Origin: Cyanobium sp. Cruz-8D1
GTDB lineage: Bacteria; Cyanobacteriota; Cyanobacteriia; PCC-6307; Cyanobiaceae
Direction of reading: 5' to 3'
Length of the DNA: 64,000 nt
Assembly (NCBI RefSeq): GCF_024345975.1
Contig: NZ_JAGQCD010000004.1
Span: 1 to 64,000 of the forward strand
Under the pieces are notes generated by a model. It worked only from the letters and a program-made list of their open reading frames with translations, was not told the origin of the DNA and did not search any database. The translations under genes were made by a program, and so were the position numbers. How positions within the stretch are numbered: the first letter of the stretch is position 1; each line of letters starts with the position of its first letter. This document shows, piece after piece, positions 7,455 through 17,157 of this stretch.

Positions 7455-8942
7455 GTGACGCTGACCACCGTTGATGTGACCCTGGTGGGGGCGGGGATCA
7501 TGAGTGCCACCCTGGGCACCCTGCTCAAACAGCTGCGGCCGGAGCTGCGCCTCCTGCTGCTTGAGGGCCTGCCCCGGGAAGCCCAGGAAAGTTCCAGCGC
7601 CTGGAACAACGCCGGCACGGGCCATGCGGGCAACTGCGAGCTGAATTACACGCCGATGGCAGCGGACGGTTCGATCAGCCTCACCAAGGCGCTCGACATC
7701 AACGAAGCCTTCGATCTCTCGCGCCAGTTCTGGACCCACCTGGTGAAGGGCGGCGCCCTGGGCTTTCCAGAGGCCTTCATCCAGGGCGTCCCCCACATGA
7801 GCTTCGTGCTGGGGGAAGAGCGGCGGGCCTACCTGCACGAACGCCACCGGCTGATGGGCGCCCACCACTGCTACCGGGGCCTGACCTACAGCGAGGAGCC
7901 GGCCCAGGTGGCGGACTGGGCCCCCCTGCTGATGGAAGGGCGGGATCCGGCCCAGGCGATCGGCGCCACCTACATCGCCTCCGGCACCGATGTGAACTTC
8001 GGGGCCCTCACCAGCCAGCTGCTGGATCACCTGCGCACCAGTCCGCCCTTCGAGGCGCGCTTCTCCACGGCCGTGACGGGCCTGCAGCGCCGGCAGGACG
8101 GCAGCTGGCGCCTGGAGACGAGCGATCAAGCCAGTGGTGAAACCCGCCTGATCGATTCCGGCACCGTGTTTCTCGGCGCCGGTGGCGGCGCCCTCACCCT
8201 GCTCCAGAAATCAGGGATCCCCGAAGGACGCGGCTATGGCGGCTTTCCCGTCAGCGGCCTGTGGCTGCGCTGCGGCGATCCAGCCGTGGCCAGCCGCCAC
8301 CACGCCAAGGTCTACGGGATGGCCGCCGCCGGCTCGCCGCCGATGTCGGTGCCCCACCTCGACACCCGCCTTGTCGACGGCCGGCACTGGGTCCTGTTCG
8401 GGCCCTACGCCGGGTTTTCCAGCAAGTTCCTCAAGAGTGGCTCCCTCTGCGACTGGCCCAGGTCCCTGCGGCCCGGCAACCTGCTGCCCCTGCTGGCGGT
8501 GGCCCGCGACAACCTGCCCCTGACCGACTATCTGATCAGTCAGGTGTTCGCCAGCGACGAGCAGCGCTTCGCGGCCCTGCGCGACTTCTACCCGAACGCC
8601 CGGCCCTGTGACTGGTCACTGGCGGTGGCCGGCCAACGGGTGCAGATCATCAAGGGCGACCCCAGCAGGGGCGGGGTGCTCCAATTCGGCACCGAGGTGG
8701 TGCATGCGGCGGATACGTCCCTGGTGGCCGTGCTGGGGGCCTCACCTGGCGCCTCCGCCGCCGTGGCGATCAGCCTGGAGATCCTGCGCTCCTGCTTCCG
8801 CGAAAAGCTGCCCGATGGCTGGGAGCGGACGCTGAAGCAGATCCTGCCCTCCTACGGCGCCTCGATCCGCCACGATGCCGATCTCTGCCAGCGGATCCGC
8901 AGCCAGAGCGCCGAGGTGCTGGGGCTGCCGGCACCCGGCTAA
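7455..8942 (+). CDS. mqo: Malate:quinone oxidoreductase
   Basis: A 495-aa FAD-dependent, membrane-associated enzyme oxidising malate to oxaloacetate with quinone reduction. The dinucleotide-binding start VTLVGAGIMSATLGTLLKQL, the SSAWNNAGTGHAGNCELNYTP segment and FLGAGGGALTLLQKSGIPEG are characteristic of Mqo. The start is GTG 7455, placing the FAD motif near residue 8; the longer upstream frame begins in the divergent promoter region. Its stop overlaps the crtL stop by 4 bp (tail to tail). Confidence 0.95.
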   Translation: MTLTTVDVTLVGAGIMSATLGTLLKQLRPELRLLLLEGLPREAQESSSAWNNAGTGHAGNCELNYTPMAADGSISLTKALDINEAFDLSRQFWTHLVKGGALGFPEAFIQGVPHMSFVLGEERRAYLHERHRLMGAHHCYRGLTYSEEPAQVADWAPLLMEGRDPAQAIGATYIASGTDVNFGALTSQLLDHLRTSPPFEARFSTAVTGLQRRQDGSWRLETSDQASGETRLIDSGTVFLGAGGGALTLLQKSGIPEGRGYGGFPVSGLWLRCGDPAVASRHHAKVYGMAAAGSPPMSVPHLDTRLVDGRHWVLFGPYAGFSSKFLKSGSLCDWPRSLRPGNLLPLLAVARDNLPLTDYLISQVFASDEQRFAALRDFYPNARPCDWSLAVAGQRVQIIKGDPSRGGVLQFGTEVVHAADTSLVAVLGASPGASAAVAISLEILRSCFREKLPDGWERTLKQILPSYGASIRHDADLCQRIRSQSAEVLGLPAPG

Positions 8943-10195
8943 GGCTGGCGCGGCGGCAACAGCAAGCCCGCCCGCACGCCCCAGGGAGACAGGCTGAACA
9001 GGCGCAGCATGGCCGCCAGCAGCTCCGGCACGCCCAGGGTGTTGGCCAGAAAGCCCGACCACTGCGGGCCGCTCAGGCGGAAGAAGCTGGCGAAGAACTG
9101 GCGCAGCTGGGCTTCGGAGAATCCCATCAGCTTGCCCAGGCCGAACTGGTAGAGGGCGTGCTTGCGGCGCAGCTCCGGGGGCCAGAGGGCCCGCCAGCCC
9201 GCCTGGGCCAGGAGCAGCGAGGGAGCCGCAGGCGCCGCCATCGCCGCGGCCACCGCCGCCGCCACCGCCGGAGCCCGGCGCAGCAGGGCGCCCACCATGT
9301 AGCCGGAGGCCGGATGCACCATCGAGGCGGCCCCGCCGAAGCCCAGCACCGGCTGCTGCAGATCCGGCAGGGGCAGGTTCATCGGAAACAGGCAGAACTC
9401 CTCGTGCTCCACCGCCAGCACCCGCACGCCGCGCTGGGCCAGGCGCCGGTGCAGGCGGTGCTGGAGCCGCTCGAAGGGCACAGGCGGCGCCAGGGCCAGG
9501 GAGGTCTCCTCGACGAAAAATCGCCCCCCGCCCAGGTCCATCGCGTACAGGAACGTGGGGGGCTCGGCCCGCTCGGCCTCGCTGAGGTGGTCGCTGCGGT
9601 AGTCCATCAGCACGAACTGATCGGGCGGCACCGGCGGCGCCGAGAAGCGGCCAACAACGCCGTAGGCCGACTGCCCCGCCACCGGGCCCCGATCGGGCCG
9701 CCGCACCAGCAGCGGCTGATGGCCGGTGGCGTCCACCACCAGCCGCGCCTGCCACTGGCTTCCATCCGCGCCCACCACCACACTCAGGGCGCCAACGGCC
9801 TCCCAGCTTGTGGCCAGCCCCTGAAGGAGCTCCACCCCGCCGCGCCCGCAGGCCTCCAGCCAGTGCTGCTGCAGGGCCTCGCGGTTGAACAGGCCGTAAT
9901 CACGGCCATGGGCTGTGGGGCGATTGGCCGCCGCGGCGGGATCAGGATCCCCTGCGCCGAAGTAACTCACCGTCTGGCTCCAGCGGTGCTCCAGCAGGTG
10001 GCCCAGGCCAAGGGCGTCCACCTCGTCCCCCCAGATGCCGTAGGTGTTGGGCCAGGGGGTGCGCGGATCCTGGGGCGCCAGCAGGGCCACCTTCAGCCCT
10101 TCCGCCGCCAGGGCCGCCGCGATGCAGAGGGCGGCGGGACCGCCTCCGAGCACCAGCACGTCCCTCGCCATCTCGCCGGTACCGTGATCGCTCAT
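8939..10195 (-). CDS. crtL: Lycopene cyclase (CrtL type)
   Basis: A 418-aa flavoprotein of the plant/cyanobacterial lycopene cyclase family, closing the ionone rings of lycopene in carotenoid synthesis. The N-terminal nucleotide-binding motif is DVLVLGGGPAALCIAAALA. PWPNTYGIWGDE follows, then DATGHQPL, QSAYGVVG and FVEETSLA, all typical of CrtL. GGAASMVHPASGYMVGALLR lies in the C-terminal half. Beta- and epsilon-cyclases cannot be told apart by eye. The start is ATG 10195, with an alternative ATG at MARDVLV. It diverges from the channel-like gene with a 15-bp gap. Confidence 0.9.
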   Translation of the reverse strand: MSDHGTGEMARDVLVLGGGPAALCIAAALAAEGLKVALLAPQDPRTPWPNTYGIWGDEVDALGLGHLLEHRWSQTVSYFGAGDPDPAAAANRPTAHGRDYGLFNREALQQHWLEACGRGGVELLQGLATSWEAVGALSVVVGADGSQWQARLVVDATGHQPLLVRRPDRGPVAGQSAYGVVGRFSAPPVPPDQFVLMDYRSDHLSEAERAEPPTFLYAMDLGGGRFFVEETSLALAPPVPFERLQHRLHRRLAQRGVRVLAVEHEEFCLFPMNLPLPDLQQPVLGFGGAASMVHPASGYMVGALLRRAPAVAAAVAAAMAAPAAPSLLLAQAGWRALWPPELRRKHALYQFGLGKLMGFSEAQLRQFFASFFRLSGPQWSGFLANTLGVPELLAAMLRLFSLSPWGVRAGLLLPPRQP

Positions 10196-10210
10196 CCTGC
10201 ATCACGGCCC

Positions 10211-11233
10211 ATGCGTGCCCTCGCCCGCTGGACGCTGTCGGCGCTGGCCTGCCTGGGCCTGAGCCTGAGCCTGGTGCTAGCGCAGGGCCTGGGTCTGGCG
10301 ACAGCGGCCGCAGCCCCGGTCGCCACCGTGCCGATCCGCGTCGCCCTGAAGGTCGACAACGTCTACCGCTTCTCCTCAAGGGAGAAAACCTTCAGCGTCG
10401 AGGGAACGCTGCGACTGTCGGCGCCGGCTGCGGCGGTGCGGCAATGGTTGGCGGCGGGGGTGGATCCGCTCGATCTGGTCCGCTTTAAGAACCTGGTGGA
10501 GCCCTGGAACTCCCTGTTGGAGGCCAGCAGCGGTCCGCTTCGCCTGGGCACGGATCTGGGCCGCGACTACCGCTTCAACGGCAACTTCTACTCCGATGAG
10601 ATCGACTACCGGGGTTACCCCTTCGGCACCCTGCCCCTGCAGATCCGGCTGGTGGCCGACCCCAGCTTTCCCGCCACGATCGCCGAGCCGCCCCGGATTC
10701 GCCTGCAGGCCGACAGCGGCGCCTCCGGTGTCAGCCGCCGCAGCAACATGAGCGGCTACCGGCTCAGCAGCTGGCGCCTCTTCCACCACCGCGGCGGCGT
10801 CGAGATGGAGCTGCGCTACGAACCCATCGGCTGGGCGGCCCTGGTGAAGTGGCTGCTGCCCCTGACGATCACGATGGTGGTGATGCTGCTCACCCCCAAC
10901 CTTCGGGCCGGCTTCAGCTCCGAGCGCCTGGCGATCCCGCCGGTGATCCTGCTGACGCTGGTGTTCATGCAGCAGTCCTACCGCGACTCCCTGCCCTCCC
11001 TGCCCTATCTGACCGTGCTGGATGAGCTGTACGCCTTTTCCTACCTGGTGACCCTGGTGTTCTTCTGCGAGTTCATCTGGTGCGCCAACCGGCTGGATCG
11101 CCTCGCCAGCGACGGCAACGGCCCACAGCGCCCATGGCTCGAACGCCGGATCGAACGGCTGGAACTGGGCCTGCAGCTGGCCAGCCTGGCCGGCTACGGC
11201 CTGTTGATGCTCTGGGCCTGGAGCCAGCGCTGA
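10211..11233 (+). CDS. Putative pentameric ligand-gated ion channel homologue (Cys-loop superfamily, GLIC-like)
   Basis: A 340-aa protein. Residues 1-~35 form a signal peptide. Residues ~40-205 are a beta-rich extracellular domain containing VYRFSSREKTFSVEG and DYRGYPFGTLPLQIRL (132-147), which corresponds to the conserved YPFD...L.I.L loop of pLGICs. As in other prokaryotic members, the loop lacks its two cysteines. Four hydrophobic segments follow at ~208-227, 236-254, 267-290 and 320-338, with the long charged M3-M4 linker expected for the family. The match is to the general plan of Gloeobacter GLIC. M2 is unusual in being partly polar (FMQQSYRD at its end). The function and ligand are unknown. 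Confidence 0.6.
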   Translation: MRALARWTLSALACLGLSLSLVLAQGLGLATAAAAPVATVPIRVALKVDNVYRFSSREKTFSVEGTLRLSAPAAAVRQWLAAGVDPLDLVRFKNLVEPWNSLLEASSGPLRLGTDLGRDYRFNGNFYSDEIDYRGYPFGTLPLQIRLVADPSFPATIAEPPRIRLQADSGASGVSRRSNMSGYRLSSWRLFHHRGGVEMELRYEPIGWAALVKWLLPLTITMVVMLLTPNLRAGFSSERLAIPPVILLTLVFMQQSYRDSLPSLPYLTVLDELYAFSYLVTLVFFCEFIWCANRLDRLASDGNGPQRPWLERRIERLELGLQLASLAGYGLLMLWAWSQR

Positions 11234-11252
11234 CTCCCTGCAGGCGAGTCAG
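11230..11252. repeat. Inverted repeat spanning two converging stop codons
   Basis: CTGACTC (11230-11236) and GAGTCAG (11246-11252) are a perfect 7-bp inverted repeat around the self-complementary CCTGCAGG. It covers the stop codon of the channel-like gene and that of gyrA, which face each other. It could fold in both transcripts as a bidirectional stop structure, but no T-run follows, so it is not a standard intrinsic terminator. Confidence 0.35.
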
Positions 11253-13924
11253 TCGTCTGGGGTCTCGTCTGGGGTCTCGTCAGTGGCTGGCGCCGTATCC
11301 CCCGGGAGCTCGGGGGGGACTGCCGCCGTCGCCTCAGGGGTGGCCTCAGGGACCACCCCGACGGCCAGCTCCTCCTCCTCGGCGGCTGGCGGCACCAGCA
11401 CCACTTCGGTGAGGCGATCGCCGGCATCCAGCTTCTGCAGCCGCACCCCGGTGGCCGCCCGGGACTGCTGGGGAATGGCATCGGCCTTCATGCGCACGAT
11501 CACCCCCCGCTCGCTCACCAGCAGCAGTTCCTCACCGGCGCCAAGCACCTTGAGACCGACCAGCACGTCGCCATCCCGGCGGAACTTGATCGCCCGCAGA
11601 CCCATGCCGGCGCGGCGCTGCAGCCGGAACTGATCCACCGGCACCCGCTTGCCAAGGCCGCTGGCACTGGCCACCAGCACCCAGGGGCCCTCGCTGGGGG
11701 CGACCTCGTCACCCTCCTCGTCGTCGCCACCGGCGGCATCCGCCGTGCTGGCGACACGGTCCGCCAGTTCCGCCGTGAGGACATCCATGCTCACCAGCTC
11801 ATCGCCGGCGCGCAGATTCATGGCCCGCACGCCGCGGGCGGCACGGCCCAGGGGACGCAACTCCTCGTCGCTGAGACGGAAGTGGATCGTCATCCCCTTG
11901 AGGGAGCCGATCAGCACGCTGTCGCCGGGCAGGGCCAGGCGCACCCAGCGCAGGGCGTCTCCATCCTCAAGGGAGATGGCGATCAGGCCGTTGGAGCGGA
12001 TGTTGCTGAAGGCCGACAAGCGGGTGCGTTTGATGTAGCCACCGCTGGTGAGCATCACCAGCTGAACGTCGTCGTCGAAGGCACTCACCGCCAGCAGGGA
12101 CGTGATCGCCTCCTCGCGGGGAATCGGCAGCAGCTGCACGATCGGAGTTCCCTTGGCGGAACGGCTGCTGAACGGCACCCGGTAGGCGGGGATGGAATAC
12201 ACCACGCCCCGGTCACTGAACAGCAGCAGGGCGTCGTGGTCGTTGCAGCTGATGAACAGCTTCACCGCCTCCTCGCCCTGGCTGCGGGTGCCGGCCTTGC
12301 CACGGGTGCCGCGGCTGGTGGCCTCGAACTCGCTCACCGGCATCCGCTTGAGGTAGCCGTTCTCGGTGAGCAGCACCACCGACCGCTCATTGGCGATCAG
12401 GTCGATGTCTTCGAGGCCACCTTCGAGATCCAGGATCTCGGTGCGGCGGGGGGAGTCGTAGCGACTGCGCAGGACCTGCAGCTCCTCCTGGATCAGCCCC
12501 AGCACCCGCTCTTTCCGACCAAGGATGTCGGTGTAGTCGGCGATCTTGGCGACGAGGTCGTCATGTTCGAGGCGGATCTTGTCGGCTTCCAGGGCCGTGA
12601 GGCGCCGCAGCTGCATCTGCAGGATGGCGTCGGACTGGATCTCGCTGAGGCCATGGCGCTCCTGCAGCTGGGCCCGGGCCGTGGCGGTGTCGGGGGCGGC
12701 CCGGATCAGGGCGATGATCGGATCGAGCTGGTCGAGGGCCAGCAGCAGGCCCTGCAGGATGTGATCGCGCTCCTGGGCCTTGCGCAGGAAATAGCGGGTA
12801 CGCCGCTCGATCGTGCCGATGCGGAAGTCGAGGAACACCCGCAGCATGCGGCCGAGGGTGAGCAGCACGGGCTCCCCCTTCACCAGGGCCAGCATGTAGG
12901 CACTGAAGTTGTTCTGCAGCGGCGTGAGCTTGAACAGGTTGTTCAGCACCACCTGGGGGTAGGCGTCGCGGCGCAGTTCGATCACGATGCGCATGCCGTC
13001 GCGATCGCTTTCGTCGCGGATGTCGGCAATGCCCTCGAGCTTCTTGTCGTTGACCAGCTCGGCGATGCGCTCGATCAGGGCGGCCTTGTTGGTCTGGTAG
13101 GGGAGCTCGGTGATGATCACCGCGTCACGGTCGGGACGCCCCTTGGCTTCCACCGTCTCGATGGAGGCCACACCCCGCATGGTGATCGAGCCACGGCCCG
13201 TGGTGTAGGTCTCGCGGATGCCTCGTCTGCCGAGAATCTGGCCGCCGGTGGGGAAATCGGGGCCGGGGATGATCGCCATCAGGGTGCGATCCTCGATCTC
13301 CGGGTCGTCGATCAGGGCCAGCAGACCGTCGATCAGCTCGGTGAGGTTGTGGGGGGGGATGTTGGTGGCCATCCCCACGGCGATGCCCGAGGAGCCATTC
13401 AGCAGCAGGTGCGGCACCCGCGCCGGCATCACGGTGGGTTCCTGCTGGGAGCCGTCAAAGTTGTCGATGTAATCGACGGTCTCGGCTTCGATGTCCTCCA
13501 GCAGGCTGTCGGTGGTCAGGGCCTGCAGGCGCGACTCGGTGTACCGCATCGCGGCCGGCGGATCGTTGTCGACCGACCCGAAGTTGCCGTGCCCGTCGAT
13601 CAGGGGCATGCGCATGGAAAAGTCCTGGGCCATGCGCACCAGGGCGTCATAGACCGCCGTGTCGCCGTGGGGGTGGTACTTACCGAGCACCTCCCCGACG
13701 ACGCGGGCGCATTTCCGGTAAGGCCGGTCGCTGGTGAGACCGAGCTCGTACATCGCGTAGAGGATGCGCCGGTGCACCGGCTTGAGGCCGTCGCGGGCAT
13801 CGGGCAGGGCCCGGCCCACGATGACGCTCATCGCATACTCCAAATAGGAGCGCGACATCTCAATGCGCAAATCGGTCTGGATGATCCGTCCGTCGGATTC
13901 ACCGGGTCCGGTTGGATCCGCCAT
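11249..13924 (-). CDS. gyrA: DNA gyrase subunit A
   Basis: An 891-aa type IIA topoisomerase subunit that cleaves and rejoins DNA. The quinolone-resistance region [20 protein letters not shown] is intact (Thr at the E. coli Ser83 position). The catalytic Tyr sits in [10 protein letters not shown], near residue 128. The C-terminal beta-pinwheel holds six repeats and a GyrA-box-like [11 protein letters not shown], supporting gyrase rather than ParC. The tail is acidic with short TPDE repeats. The ATG at 13924 lies only 33 bp from the divergent DUF39 gene. Confidence 0.95.
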   Translation of the reverse strand: MADPTGPGESDGRIIQTDLRIEMSRSYLEYAMSVIVGRALPDARDGLKPVHRRILYAMYELGLTSDRPYRKCARVVGEVLGKYHPHGDTAVYDALVRMAQDFSMRMPLIDGHGNFGSVDNDPPAAMRYTESRLQALTTDSLLEDIEAETVDYIDNFDGSQQEPTVMPARVPHLLLNGSSGIAVGMATNIPPHNLTELIDGLLALIDDPEIEDRTLMAIIPGPDFPTGGQILGRRGIRETYTTGRGSITMRGVASIETVEAKGRPDRDAVIITELPYQTNKAALIERIAELVNDKKLEGIADIRDESDRDGMRIVIELRRDAYPQVVLNNLFKLTPLQNNFSAYMLALVKGEPVLLTLGRMLRVFLDFRIGTIERRTRYFLRKAQERDHILQGLLLALDQLDPIIALIRAAPDTATARAQLQERHGLSEIQSDAILQMQLRRLTALEADKIRLEHDDLVAKIADYTDILGRKERVLGLIQEELQVLRSRYDSPRRTEILDLEGGLEDIDLIANERSVVLLTENGYLKRMPVSEFEATSRGTRGKAGTRSQGEEAVKLFISCNDHDALLLFSDRGVVYSIPAYRVPFSSRSAKGTPIVQLLPIPREEAITSLLAVSAFDDDVQLVMLTSGGYIKRTRLSAFSNIRSNGLIAISLEDGDALRWVRLALPGDSVLIGSLKGMTIHFRLSDEELRPLGRAARGVRAMNLRAGDELVSMDVLTAELADRVASTADAAGGDDEEGDEVAPSEGPWVLVASASGLGKRVPVDQFRLQRRAGMGLRAIKFRRDGDVLVGLKVLGAGEELLLVSERGVIVRMKADAIPQQSRAATGVRLQKLDAGDRLTEVVLVPPAAEEEELAVGVVPEATPEATAAVPPELPGDTAPATDETPDETPDD

Positions 13925-13957
13925 GCAAGACCGTATGGGGCACAGCCCACTCTATCG

Positions 13958-15112
13958 ATGACCCTGCCGGCCCGTGGTGAATCGGCCCTGCGCCAGCGTC
14001 AGCGCAAGGGCGTGCTGCGGGTGCGGGCCGCCGCCGACTTCCGCGCCCTGGTGGCCGAGGCCGGACTGGCGGAGGCCTACGACAGCACCGACGTGGTGGT
14101 GGCCGCCAACGCCGAATTCACCGATCAGGGCAGCCTGCACCTCAACATTGGCCCCAGCGATCCACCGATCCGCTTCCGGGAGGCCCAGCTCGAGGGCCTC
14201 GGGGCCCAGGGCGGCGGTGGCGGTGGCGACCTGGTGCTGCCCATCGGCGGCGGCCACGGGGAGGCCCAGCGGCAGGGGGGCGCCCATCTGCTCGACCGGC
14301 TGCTCAAGGGCGGCTCCCTGGGCCTCACCGCCACCGGGGACATCACCGCCCTGCACCCGCGGCGGGATCTGCAGGCCCAGCTCGATCTGGAACGGATCGG
14401 TTCCGGCCGGCTGCTGCTGCACCGGGCCATCAGTGAAAACGGCTTGGTGGCCGTGAGCAGTGCCGATGGGGTGCTGCGCAGCCCCTGGGGACCCGTGCTG
14501 GGGCCGTTCGGGAATGCGCTCTACGGCTGCGGCGGCGCCGGCAGCATCGGGCTCACCATGCCCGGATTAGGGCTGCTGGGGCCGGGCTCAGCGGTCCTGG
14601 TGGCGGGGGCCCTCGGCTGGGTGGTGGGCAGTGGCAGCGGCCACCAGCCGGGCGTGCCTCGCTCCGCCGGCGGCCATGCCCTCAGCCCAGGGGCGGTGGC
14701 GGCGGTGAGCGTGGACCTGCATGGCCTGCGGTCCGAATGGCTGCGGCCCTGTTTCTTCGAGGGCCACGGGGCCGGCCTGCTGGTGGGCCTGGCGGCGCCG
14801 ATCCCCCTGATCAGCGAGGCGGTGGCCCGGCAGGCCGCCTGCGGCAACGAGGATCTGGAGGCGCCCGTGCTGGATGTGGCGATCCCGCGGCGCCTGCGGC
14901 CCCGCTTCGGTTCCGTCAGCTACGCCCGGCTGAAGTCCGGCCTGATTCAGGTGGAGGGGCACCGCGTCAGCGCCGCTCCGGCCCATAGTCCGCGGCTGGC
15001 CGAAGCGATTGCTGCGGAGCTGATCGCCTGGCTCGAGGATGGTCGTTTCCCGTTGCGCCTGCCGGTCCGTCCGCTCTCGGGGCGTGGTGGCCTGATCCCC
15101 CTCGACAGCTGA
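13958..15112 (+). CDS. DUF39-family homocysteine biosynthesis protein
   Basis: A 384-aa protein resembling the DUF39 (HcyBio) family, which in methanogens converts aspartate semialdehyde plus sulfide to homocysteine. Supporting segments are VVVAANAEFTDQGSLHLNIGPSDPPIRFRE, a central cysteine-containing FGNALYGCGGAGSIG, and the C-terminal conserved stretch around ISEAVARQAACGNEDLEAPVLDVAIPRRLRP. A Gly-rich insert (GGGGGGD) lies near residue 85. The start is ATG 13958; the open frame extends far upstream antisense to gyrA. The link to homoserine metabolism also touches hom at 47.6 kb, though the two are not adjacent. The family call is fairly firm; the reaction in cyanobacteria is inferred. Confidence 0.7.
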   Translation: MTLPARGESALRQRQRKGVLRVRAAADFRALVAEAGLAEAYDSTDVVVAANAEFTDQGSLHLNIGPSDPPIRFREAQLEGLGAQGGGGGGDLVLPIGGGHGEAQRQGGAHLLDRLLKGGSLGLTATGDITALHPRRDLQAQLDLERIGSGRLLLHRAISENGLVAVSSADGVLRSPWGPVLGPFGNALYGCGGAGSIGLTMPGLGLLGPGSAVLVAGALGWVVGSGSGHQPGVPRSAGGHALSPGAVAAVSVDLHGLRSEWLRPCFFEGHGAGLLVGLAAPIPLISEAVARQAACGNEDLEAPVLDVAIPRRLRPRFGSVSYARLKSGLIQVEGHRVSAAPAHSPRLAEAIAAELIAWLEDGRFPLRLPVRPLSGRGGLIPLDS

Positions 15113-15185
15113 AATCCCGGGGATCCCTGGCGGAGGTTCCGGAAAACAGCCGTAAGCTCCGCCGAGAGCTAACGGCGCCAGCGCA

Positions 15186-15776
15186 ATGGCCGAGACCCCC
15201 TTCAGCCCCGAATCCCCCTTCAGCCCTGAGCCTCCCCTCAGTCCCGAGGGGCAGGAGAACGGACTTCCATCGCAGCCGTGGCCGGCGGATGCGGCCGAGG
15301 CGACGCCGGACCCCGTCACCCCCGAAACAGAACCGATCCTGGCCGGGCCGGATCCCGAGGCTGACCCCGCAGATGCGCCGGTGAGCGCGCCGGAGCCCGG
15401 CATCGTGGCCACCTTTGAAGTGCCCCCCCTGGAGGGATCCGCTGATCCGACCAGCGAAGGCGGCGGGGAATTCGATCTGCTGCTGCAGAAGATCAAGGAC
15501 TGGCTCAGCAGCGGTGAGCTGCAGGCCCAGTGGCAGCGTTTCCGCGGCCCCCTCAAGGGGCTGGCGATCCTGATCGGGGTCGTGCTGCTGCTGCGGATCT
15601 ATGCCTCCTTGATCGGCACCCTGGACAGCCTGCCCCTGGTGGGCGGCCTGCTGGAGCTGGCGGGGCTGATCGCCGTGAGCCGTTTCACCGTCACCAGGCT
15701 GGTGCGCAAGAGCGACCGGGAACAGGTCTTCGCCGACTGGAGCCGCCGCTGGAACGATTTCCGCGGCCGGGAGTGA
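15186..15776 (+). CDS. CAAD-domain protein (CurT/CURT1-like thylakoid protein)
   Basis: A 196-aa protein. The first ~95 residues are a disordered, acidic Pro/Glu/Ser-rich region starting with tandem SPESPFSPEPPLSPEG units. Residues ~105-196 are the CAAD domain: an amphipathic helix (LLLQKIKDWLSS), a membrane segment (LKGLAILIGVVLLLRIYASLI), a second (LPLVGGLLELAGLIAVSRFTVTRL), then a charged helix with VRKSDREQVFADW. Such proteins bend thylakoid margins (CurT/CURT1) or anchor aminoacyl-tRNA synthetases. No synthetase is attached here. Confidence 0.85.
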   Translation: MAETPFSPESPFSPEPPLSPEGQENGLPSQPWPADAAEATPDPVTPETEPILAGPDPEADPADAPVSAPEPGIVATFEVPPLEGSADPTSEGGGEFDLLLQKIKDWLSSGELQAQWQRFRGPLKGLAILIGVVLLLRIYASLIGTLDSLPLVGGLLELAGLIAVSRFTVTRLVRKSDREQVFADWSRRWNDFRGRE

Positions 15777-15848
15777 TTCCCAGCCCCTGATGCGGTCGGA
15801 CCCGCCGCGGACCGGTTGATAGTTTGTGCCCACTGTGTCCGTCCAACG

Positions 15849-17012
15849 GTGAACATTCAGCTCGGTCGCTCCAGGACCGTCCGCCGCGCCTACGGCATCG
15901 ACGAAATCGCCCTGGTCCCGGGCGGCCGCACCGTCGACCCGGAAGTGACCGATAGCAGTTGGAGCCTCGGGGGCCTCCAGCGGGAGATTCCGATCATCGC
16001 CAGCGCCATGGATGGGGTGGTGGATGTGGGCATGTGCATCGAACTCACCCGGCTGGGGGCCCTGGGGGTGCTCAACCTGGAGGGCGTCCAGTGCCGCTAC
16101 GACGATCCCGAACCGATCCTGGATCGGATCGCCTCGGTGGGCCGCGACGATTTCGTGGCTCTGATGCAGGACCTTTACAGCCAGCCGGTCCGCGAAGACC
16201 TGGTGCGGCAACGGATCGCTGAAATCAAGGCCGGCGGCGGCATCGCGGCGGTGAGCGCCACCCCGGCGGCGGCCCTGCGCTTCGGGGCGGCGGTGGCCGA
16301 GTCGGGCGCCGACCTGTTCTTCGTCCAGGCCACGGTGGTCTCCACCGAACACGTCGGCCCCGAAGGTCGCCAGACCCTTGACCTGGCCGCCCTCTGCCGC
16401 GACCTGGGCGTGCCCGTCGTCATCGGCAACTGCGTCACCTACGACGTCACCCTGCAGCTGATGCGGGCGGGGGCCGCCGGCGTGATGGTGGGCATTGGCC
16501 CCGGTGCCGCCTGCACCTCCCGAGGCGTGCTCGGTGTCGGCATTCCCCAGGCCACGGCCGTGGCCGACTGCGCCGCCGCCCGGGACGACTACGAGCGTGA
16601 AAGCGGGCGTTACGTGCCGGTGGTGGCCGATGGCGGCATCGTCACCGGCGGGGACATCTGCAAATGCCTGGCCTGCGGCGCCGATGCGGTGATGATCGGC
16701 TCCCCGATCGCCCGGGCCTCCGAAGCGCCTGGCCGCGGCTTCCACTGGGGCATGGCCACGCCCAGCCCCGTGCTGCCCCGCGGCACCCGCATCAAAGTGG
16801 GCACCACCGGCAGCCTGGAAAAGATCCTGCGCGGCCCTGCCGGTCTTGATGACGGCACCCAGAACCTGCTGGGCTGCATCCGCACCTCCATGGGCACCCT
16901 GGGGGCCCGCACCCTCAAGGAGATGCGCGAGGTGGAGGTGGTGGTGGCGCCGTCCCTGCTGACCGAAGGCAAGGTGTACCAGAAGGCCCAACAGCTGGGC
17001 ATGGGCAAGTAG
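15849..17012 (+). CDS. guaB3: GuaB3-family IMP dehydrogenase-related protein
   Basis: A 387-aa TIM-barrel protein of the IMPDH/GMP reductase superfamily, read from GTG 15849 ([25 protein letters not shown]). The catalytic loop [18 protein letters not shown] contains the Cys used by IMPDH, and [27 protein letters not shown] forms the phosphate-binding site. The CBS-domain pair of canonical GuaB (~490 aa) is absent, as in the GuaB3 family. It probably acts in guanine nucleotide synthesis, oxidising IMP to XMP. The neighbour downstream is Yfr1 and then trxA, a conserved picocyanobacterial order. Confidence 0.9.
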   Translation: MNIQLGRSRTVRRAYGIDEIALVPGGRTVDPEVTDSSWSLGGLQREIPIIASAMDGVVDVGMCIELTRLGALGVLNLEGVQCRYDDPEPILDRIASVGRDDFVALMQDLYSQPVREDLVRQRIAEIKAGGGIAAVSATPAAALRFGAAVAESGADLFFVQATVVSTEHVGPEGRQTLDLAALCRDLGVPVVIGNCVTYDVTLQLMRAGAAGVMVGIGPGAACTSRGVLGVGIPQATAVADCAAARDDYERESGRYVPVVADGGIVTGGDICKCLACGADAVMIGSPIARASEAPGRGFHWGMATPSPVLPRGTRIKVGTTGSLEKILRGPAGLDDGTQNLLGCIRTSMGTLGARTLKEMREVEVVVAPSLLTEGKVYQKAQQLGMGK

Positions 17013-17097
17013 CACGGCGCGGTCCAGCCGGACCCAACGGGGTCGTCGCAGAGCTGGACAACACTGCCTCAAGGCGAGATGGAGGCTAACCTCTTGG

Positions 17098-17157
17098 TGT
17101 GGGGGCTCCGGCTCGCACACTCCTCACACCCCCCGGCCCGGCGTGTCCGGGCTTTTT
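17098..17157 (+). ncRNA. yfr1: Yfr1 cyanobacterial small RNA
   Basis: The RNA contains the exact signature ACTCCTCACAC (17119-17129), the invariant single-stranded motif of Yfr1. It is followed directly by a hairpin and T-run. The 5' part can form GTGTG...CACAC pairing. The location between guaB and trxA is where Yfr1 sits in many Synechococcus and Prochlorococcus genomes. A TAACCT -10-like hexamer (17087-17092) fits a start near 17098, giving ~60 nt, the expected size. Yfr1 is known to repress outer-membrane protein mRNAs and to matter under stress. The exact 5' end is estimated. Confidence 0.85.
17136..17157 (+). terminator. Intrinsic terminator of Yfr1
   Basis: GCCCGG (17136-17141) pairs with CCGGGC (17147-17152) around a 5-nt loop, followed by TTTTT. 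It is the 3' hairpin of Yfr1 and would also stop read-through from guaB3. Confidence 0.85.

Noticed and set aside
11882-13957. Long rightward frame continuous with the DUF39 gene
   Set aside because: Open only because it is antisense to gyrA. The sequence is His/Gln/Val-rich shadow with no family features; the DUF39 protein starts at ATG 13958.
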